Source: Syntrophomonadaceae bacterium
GTDB taxonomy: Bacteria; Bacillota; Dethiobacteria; DTU022
Reading direction: 5' to 3'
Length of the DNA stretch: 11,559 nucleotides
NCBI GenBank assembly: GCA_007127255.1
Contig: SKZS01000093.1
Coordinates: 1-11,559 of the forward strand
The position numbers were made by a program, and so were the translations under genes. A model generated the notes under the pieces. It did no database searches, was not told where the DNA came from, and worked only from the letters and a program-made list of their open reading frames with translations. This document shows, piece by piece, positions 7,937-11,559 of the stretch; position 1 is the stretch's first letter; every line of letters begins with the position of its first letter.

Positions 7937-9030
7937 TACTGCCTCACCTCCCCGGTTTTTTTAAGGTTTTGCAGACCTGTGCGTATTTTTTCACCGGTAG
8001 GCCCTTTTCTTAATGCATCCAGTTCAAGGTTTGCTGCAGCAATTTTTTGTTCATAGCTATCCCGGCCGTAACCAAGATTGAAGGCGGCTGTAAGACCGGC
8101 AATTGTGCCTTCCACCATGGCAGCACTGGCTTCTTCAATTCCACTGACGTCACCGGCTATATAAATATTGGCCACTGAAGTTTCCATAACCGCGCTGCGC
8201 CGGGGCACATGCCCGCCAAGCTCCGGGATATAAGCTATTTCGCACCCGGCCTGGAAGAGAATTTCGGTCAAAGGGGTCAGGCCAACTGCAATGCAGAGCA
8301 CGTCAACGTCAAGTTCTCTTTCCGTGTCAGGGACAGGCTGCCAGCTGTCATCCAGCTCAACCATGATAATCTTCTCCAGTGCGTCACTGCCGTGGGCAGA
8401 AACCACTGTCTGTGAAGTATAAATAGGCACTCCCATCCGGCGTACCTTGGAAGCATGAACATGGTAAGCACCAATTTCCGGGGCCGCCTCAATGATTGCC
8501 GGCACTTCCACCCCAGCCTGCAGCAACTGGTAGCTAACTATTACACCAATATTGCCTGCTCCAAGCATGGCCACTCGTTTGCCGGGAAGCACGCCGTACA
8601 CGTTCATCAGGGTTTGGACTGCGCCGGCCCCGTAAATACCGGGCAGGTCGCAGTTTGGGAACATCAAAGTATTTTCCTGCGCTCCTGTGGCCATAATCAT
8701 GGCATCATAGCTGACGGGCAAAACCCTGCCCTTCAGCTCCAGGGTTACAACATTGTCATCGTAATAGCCAAGGGCAGCTGCCCCTTTCAGCACGCGAACT
8801 CCTGGATGCTCTTCAGCTGCAGCAGTCAGTTTCTCTGCAATTTTAAATCCTCTCTCTGACGCATACTGTTCCTTGGAACCAAAAAACATGTGGGTCTGCT
8901 TAACCAGCTGACCGCCAAGAAATGGATCACGTTCAACCAGGGTCACCCCGGCGCCCTGGTCGGCAGCACTTAAAGAGGCTTTTAACCCGGCCGGACCACT
9001 TCCGATAACAAGAATTTCAGCTTTATTCAC
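7936..9030 (-). CDS. HcnB-like FAD/NAD(P)-dependent oxidoreductase subunit
   Basis: This 364-residue protein resembles HcnB, the alpha subunit of dye-linked proline dehydrogenase and the pyridine-nucleotide part of SoxA. It has an N-terminal FAD-binding motif GSGPAG (10-15), a second Rossmann motif GAGNIG (157-162) for NAD(P), the ATG signature MIMATGAQE (111-119), and IYIAGDVSGIEEAS (289-302) for the FAD ribityl contact. It lacks a C-terminal cysteine pair domain, which is instead encoded by the separate BFD-type gene two genes on. I chose GTG at 9030, with GGAGG 8 bases upstream; this start overlaps the preceding gene by 8 bases (GTGAATAA) and begins MNKAEILVIG. A longer reading with 14 extra residues lacks a good ribosome site. 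Confidence 0.92.
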   Translation of the reverse strand: MNKAEILVIGSGPAGLKASLSAADQGAGVTLVERDPFLGGQLVKQTHMFFGSKEQYASERGFKIAEKLTAAAEEHPGVRVLKGAAALGYYDDNVVTLELKGRVLPVSYDAMIMATGAQENTLMFPNCDLPGIYGAGAVQTLMNVYGVLPGKRVAMLGAGNIGVIVSYQLLQAGVEVPAIIEAAPEIGAYHVHASKVRRMGVPIYTSQTVVSAHGSDALEKIIMVELDDSWQPVPDTERELDVDVLCIAVGLTPLTEILFQAGCEIAYIPELGGHVPRRSAVMETSVANIYIAGDVSGIEEASAAMVEGTIAGLTAAFNLGYGRDSYEQKIAAANLELDALRKGPTGEKIRTGLQNLKKTGEVRQ

Positions 9031-9343
9031 CAGGCACACCTCCAATAACACCTCTACCCTGCTGAGTTTCAACGGTCATCCCGTCCTGCAGTGGCTCTAC
9101 ACAGGTGCGCACGTTTGGTATACCGTTAACGCGCATGTTACAGGAAGAACAATTGCCGATTGCGCACCAGAAACCACGCGGCCGTTTAAAGTTTCGGCTG
9201 TGCGATAATACCCTTACCCCTGCTGCATGCAGTGCTGCGGCGATAGGTTCGCCTTCATAGCCTTCGACCGTTATTCCGTCATAAGTAAAAGATATTTTTT
9301 TGCCTTTTTTAAATTCTAAGATAGGATGAACCTGAATACGCAT
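9023..9343 (-). CDS. HcnA-like [2Fe-2S] subunit of the amine dehydrogenase complex
   Basis: This 106-residue protein has a plant-type ferredoxin fold, with [2Fe-2S] ligands C60, C65, C68 (CAIGNCSSC) and C81. HSRNFKRPRG (48-57) just before the ligands is typical of HcnA and the N-terminal domain of SoxA. It is the first gene of the leftward operon. AGGAGG lies 8 bases before its ATG, and a -24/-12 promoter lies 38 bases before it. It should pass electrons within the complex formed with the four following genes. Confidence 0.92.
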   Translation of the reverse strand: MRIQVHPILEFKKGKKISFTYDGITVEGYEGEPIAAALHAAGVRVLSHSRNFKRPRGFWCAIGNCSSCNMRVNGIPNVRTCVEPLQDGMTVETQQGRGVIGGVPGE

Positions 9344-9380
9344 ATCTTAAACCTCCTGCGGTGGTCATAATAGATAATAA

Positions 9381-9396
9381 CGCAATTAACATGCCA
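9381..9396 (-). promoter_or_regulatory. Sigma-54 (-24/-12) promoter of the leftward operon
   Basis: The minus strand reads TGGCATGTTAATTGCG, matching the sigma-54 consensus TGGCAC-N5-TTGCA at the essential GG and GC with correct spacing. Transcription should begin near 9370, about 27 bases before the HcnA-like ATG, leaving room for its AGGAGG. A sigma-54 activator gene is divergent from it. The 9397-9543 stretch upstream holds no gene and would serve as the loop to the activator sites. Confidence 0.85.
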
Positions 9397-9543
9397 TTAT
9401 TTTAAATAGCCCTCTAAAAGGCCTCTATTAAAGCCTGTGCGTATAAAACCCTTTCAAATAAGCATTTTCGGCAGGATATTGTAAAACACACAAAGAAGTT
9501 ATGTATAAGAATATAAATGGTATATCAATTAAGCAAAAATAAG

Positions 9544-9560
9544 TGCAAAATGATTTTGCA
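9544..9560. promoter_or_regulatory. Palindromic activator site 1
   Basis: TGCAAAA-TGA-TTTTGCA is a perfect 7-3-7 inverted repeat. It lies about 150 bases upstream of the operon's -24 element, a usual distance for a sigma-54 enhancer. It also lies just upstream of the regulator's extended -10 box. Confidence 0.75.
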
Positions 9561-9580
9561 TAAACGCTATACTTTACTTA

Positions 9581-9589
9581 TGGTATAAT
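9581..9589 (+). promoter_or_regulatory. Extended -10 promoter of the regulator gene
   Basis: TGGTATAAT contains a perfect TATAAT preceded by TGN, an extended -10 element that can work without a good -35 box; none is evident at 16-18 bases upstream. Transcription would begin near 9596, placing palindromes 2 and 3 in the leader of the regulator mRNA. Confidence 0.6.
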
Positions 9590-9603
9590 GACAAAATAGG
9601 ATA

Positions 9604-9620
9604 TGCAAAATTTTTTTGCA
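9604..9620. promoter_or_regulatory. Palindromic activator site 2
   Basis: TGCAAAA-TTT-TTTTGCA has the same perfect 7-base arms and 3-base spacer as site 1, 60 bases centre to centre away. It falls just downstream of the predicted start of regulator transcription, so occupancy could also repress the regulator. Confidence 0.72.
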
Positions 9621-9621
9621 A

Positions 9622-9638
9622 TGCATAATGATTTTGCA
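9622..9638. promoter_or_regulatory. Palindromic activator site 3
   Basis: TGCATAA-TGA-TTTTGCA differs from the perfect palindrome at one arm base. Its centre is 18 bases from that of site 2, so the two sites nearly touch, as is common for cooperative enhancer binding. Confidence 0.68.
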
Positions 9639-9672
9639 TCGGACAAGTATATCCTCATGGGAGGCACTAATT

Positions 9673-11133
9673 GTGGGTGACAAGAACACGTCCAGCACAG
9701 TTGACAGGGCAGGCAAGATTTCCAGGCTGTCTGAAGTACAGCTTGAAAAGATGATCGACTCAATAGATGAAGCTATTATAGGTTGTGATAAAAATGGCTA
9801 CATTAATATTTATAATAGCGCTAATGAACGCCGGGAAAAGATGAATCGAAAAAGTGTCCTTAATAAACATGTTGATGAAGTATATGATTTTCACGGCGGC
9901 AAGAGCCTTCTGATGAGAGCAATAAAGGATAATAAACCGATCCTCGATCAATACCAGGAATACACAACTGAAATCAGCGGGACATATGTTGAAATAATCT
10001 GCAGCACGGTTCCAATTATGGAGGGTGATGAAGTAATTGGCGCCGTTTCCGTAATGAAAGATTACTCCAAGGTTAAAAAACTTTCCAAGATCATCATGGA
10101 CCTTCAAAACAACCTCTACAGTACAGATAAGACCAGCAAGCCAAAAACTGCAGGCGCCAGCCATACCTTTTCGGATATTGTTGGTGAAAATCTACTGCTT
10201 CGCGACACTATAATCTGGGCTAAAAAAACAGCAGCAAACAACCTGCCTGTATTAATATACGGTGAGACGGGCACAGGCAAAGAGCTTTTGGCCCAGAGCA
10301 TTCATAATGCAGGAGATCGGAGAGATAAGCCTTTTATTGCTATTAACTGCGCAGCCATCCCGGAAAACCTATTAGAAGGCTTATTATTTGGAACAGTAAA
10401 AGGGGCATTTACAGGAGCATTGGACAGAACGGGCCTCTTTGAGCAGGCTACAGAGGGAACCCTGGTTTTAGATGAAATAAATTCACTCAGCCTGCCACTG
10501 CAATCCAAATTATTAAGGGTTATCCAGGAAGAAGCTGTGCTCAGGGTAGGAGAAATGAAGGAGAGAAAAATTAATACACGCCTGATCAGTATTTCTAATA
10601 TGGATCCGGTTAATGCGATAAAAGAAGGCCTGCTTCGCGAAGATTTATACTATCGCATCGCATATATTTCTTTATGTATGCCGCCTTTAAGTAAAAGATT
10701 AGATGACCTGCCTGCCCTGATCGATTACATGATCCGAAAGTACAATGAAAAGTTAACCCTGAAAGTAGAGAATGTCTCAGCAGAACTTTTCGCCTCGCTT
10801 GAAAATTACCCCTGGCCTGGGAACATAAGGGAGCTCGAACATATCATAGCCGCAGGAATGAGCGCATTAAGTGAAGATGATCTGCAGATTTGCCTGGAAA
10901 ATTTACCTCCAAACATAAGACATAAGTTATCTGGCGTTAACAATACCAGGGAAATATATAGTTCTGCCGGCATGTCATTAGAGAAGACTTTAAATAGTGT
11001 TGAAAGGAGGCTGCTAAAAAAAATTTTAAAGAAAAACAACTGGAACATTTCAAAAGCAGCAAAAGAGTTGGAATTAAAACGACAAAGTTTGCAGTACAGA
11101 ATCAGGAAATACTCTCTTAAGAACACTGATTAG
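9673..11133 (+). CDS. Sigma-54-dependent activator: PAS, AAA+, Fis-type HTH (RocR-like)
   Basis: This 486-residue enhancer-binding protein activates RNA polymerase with sigma-54. An N-terminal PAS domain spans about residues 22-135 (IDEAIIGCDKNGYINIYNSA) and probably senses a small molecule. The AAA+ domain has Walker A GETGTGKE (197-204), the sigma-54 contact loop GAFTGA (244-249), Walker B TLVLDEIN (263-270) and the arginine region LREDLYYRI (321-329). The C-terminal helix-turn-helix (about 445-482) contains NISKAAKELELKRQSLQYRI. LLFGTVKGAFTGA resembles RocR and BkdR regulators of amino acid catabolism. I chose GTG at 9673, which has GGAGG 8 bases ahead; a longer frame from 9616 would put the N-terminus inside the palindromes and has no ribosome site. 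It probably binds the TGCAAAA palindromes and drives both flanking sigma-54 promoters; the signal may be the amine substrate. Confidence 0.95.
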   Translation: MGDKNTSSTVDRAGKISRLSEVQLEKMIDSIDEAIIGCDKNGYINIYNSANERREKMNRKSVLNKHVDEVYDFHGGKSLLMRAIKDNKPILDQYQEYTTEISGTYVEIICSTVPIMEGDEVIGAVSVMKDYSKVKKLSKIIMDLQNNLYSTDKTSKPKTAGASHTFSDIVGENLLLRDTIIWAKKTAANNLPVLIYGETGTGKELLAQSIHNAGDRRDKPFIAINCAAIPENLLEGLLFGTVKGAFTGALDRTGLFEQATEGTLVLDEINSLSLPLQSKLLRVIQEEAVLRVGEMKERKINTRLISISNMDPVNAIKEGLLREDLYYRIAYISLCMPPLSKRLDDLPALIDYMIRKYNEKLTLKVENVSAELFASLENYPWPGNIRELEHIIAAGMSALSEDDLQICLENLPPNIRHKLSGVNNTREIYSSAGMSLEKTLNSVERRLLKKILKKNNWNISKAAKELELKRQSLQYRIRKYSLKNTD

Positions 11134-11196
11134 AGCTACAGCAAAAGCAAAATGTTACGCTTTACCTGCCATGAATATCGTTTTCACTATTAAGAT

Positions 11197-11225
11197 TGAC
11201 TTTTTAGTCATGAGGTTTTGACCTC
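11197..11225. other. Two adjacent 5-bp hairpins downstream of the regulator
   Basis: TGACT-TTTT-AGTCA (11197-11210) is followed after one base by GAGGT-TTTG-ACCTC (11212-11225). They could be a weak terminator for the regulator, but no T-tract follows. They could instead be protein-binding sites, since they lie about 150 bases upstream of the second -24 element. The rest of the 330-base gap between 11133 and 11464 has the sigma-54 promoter and no visible gene. Confidence 0.35.
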
Positions 11226-11332
11226 TAAATTACCAGGCAACTGGATTGTGCAAATCTCAAGACAGCTTTCCGGCTATAATTGTTTTCTGCTGTAGCAATA
11301 TCATAGTATTTACACGGATAAATAAAACTGGC

Positions 11333-11339
11333 TGCAAAA
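11333..11339 (+). promoter_or_regulatory. Possible single half-site of the activator palindrome
   Basis: TGCAAAA here equals one arm of the 17-bp palindromes, but the second arm is missing. It is 19 bases upstream of the second sigma-54 promoter. A lone heptamer can arise by chance in AT-rich DNA. Confidence 0.2.
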
Positions 11340-11357
11340 TGCAGGTTTAATAAAATA

Positions 11358-11373
11358 TGGCACGTTAATTGCG
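11358..11373 (+). promoter_or_regulatory. Sigma-54 (-24/-12) promoter of the second MttB-family gene
   Basis: TGGCACGTTAATTGCG fits the sigma-54 consensus at every key base and differs from the promoter at 9381-9396 by a single base. The predicted start is near 11384, giving a leader of about 80 bases before the MttB-family ATG. The near identity suggests shared control or a duplicated promoter. Confidence 0.85.
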
Positions 11374-11463
11374 AGTATTATATTACTAGCAATATGGCAT
11401 GAATAACAAGCATTTAAAACTATTTTAACGGCAAGTTAGAAAACGAAAGGAGTATGTATCATT

Positions 11464-11559
11464 ATGTTTAAGCATTACAAGGGCGGGAATTTTAAAGTTT
11501 TCAGCGACGAGGATATAAAGGATATTCATGAGGCTACCGTATACCTGCTGGAAAAAGTG
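11464..11559 (+). CDS. Second MttB-family methyltransferase, 5' end only
   Basis: Thirty-two codons are present before the window ends. The peptide FKVFSDEDIKDIHEATVYLL parallels the N-terminus of the complete MttB homologue (FQVLSKNEIEEIHSAVLTTL) in spacing and pattern, which supports the family call. AAAGGAG lies 11 bases before the ATG, a slightly long gap; the nearer ATG at 11454 is out of frame and stops after five codons. Whether this copy contains an in-frame amber codon for pyrrolysine cannot be judged from the fragment. It is divergent from the main operon and has its own sigma-54 promoter. Confidence 0.75.
   Translation, partial: MFKHYKGGNFKVFSDEDIKDIHEATVYLLEKV

Noticed and set aside
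7478..8056. A 192-codon open frame on the plus strand, and other antisense frames such as 896-1273 and 8455-8859
   Set aside because: They lie wholly opposite strongly supported iron-sulfur, flavoprotein or transporter genes, have no recognisable domain and no convincing ribosome site.
6022..9343. A true hydrogen cyanide synthase (hcnABC)
   Set aside because: The subunits share the HcnA/B/C folds, but separate BFD-type and two-cluster genes and the methylamine context fit amine or imino acid dehydrogenases better; similarity at this level does not show cyanide production.
11135..11296. A 9-bp inverted repeat GCTACAGCA / TGCTGTAGC about 144 bases apart
   Set aside because: A match this short in a region this long can readily arise by chance, it does not extend outward, and no mobile element gene lies between the arms.
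11395..11410. A second TGGCATG resembling a -24 element
   Set aside because: The bases at the -12 position read ACAAG, not TTGC, so it lacks the essential GC.

Overview
The window looks like chromosomal DNA of an anaerobic, low-to-mid GC Firmicute, probably a Clostridia or Peptococcaceae-type organism. The reasons are strong AGGAGG-type ribosome binding sites, GTG starts with short gene overlaps, a RocR-like sigma-54 activator, an MttB-family methyltransferase without pyrrolysine, and a tungsten-type aldehyde:ferredoxin oxidoreductase. The assignment is inferred from gene content only.

Layout. Positions 9343 down to 232 hold ten minus-strand genes that read as one catabolic unit. In transcription order they are: a [2Fe-2S] HcnA-like subunit, an HcnB-like FAD/NAD(P) subunit, a two-cluster ferredoxin subunit, a BFD-type [2Fe-2S] protein, a DAO-family flavoprotein (HcnC/SoxB/proline-dehydrogenase beta type), a ferredoxin with four [4Fe-4S] clusters, an aldehyde ferredoxin oxidoreductase (AOR), a MoaD/ThiS-like sulfur carrier, an MttB-family methyltransferase, and a BCCT-family betaine/carnitine/choline-type transporter. 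A hairpin terminator closes the unit at 134-174. The MoaD-like gene (3433-3675) has no ATG, GTG or TTG start; it appears to begin at an ACG codon 8 nt after a perfect AGGAGG.

Regulation. A sigma-54-dependent activator (9673-11133) is divergent from the operon. Between them lie a -24/-12 promoter reading into the operon (9381-9396), three copies of the 17-bp palindrome TGCAAAA-N3-TTTTGCA (9544-9638), and an extended -10 promoter for the regulator. A second, almost identical -24/-12 promoter (11358-11373) reads right into a truncated second MttB-family gene (11464 to the window end). The regulator is thus flanked by two sigma-54 promoters reading outward.

How the genes may work together (inference). 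The transporter imports a quaternary amine. The MttB homologue transfers a methyl group to a corrinoid protein not encoded in the window. The five-subunit amine dehydrogenase oxidises the remaining methylamine or imino acid. The resulting aldehyde (for an N-methyl substrate, formaldehyde) is oxidised by AOR, whose electrons leave through the four-cluster ferredoxin. The MoaD-like protein would supply sulfur for the tungsten or molybdenum pterin cofactor. The true substrate cannot be read from sequence alone.
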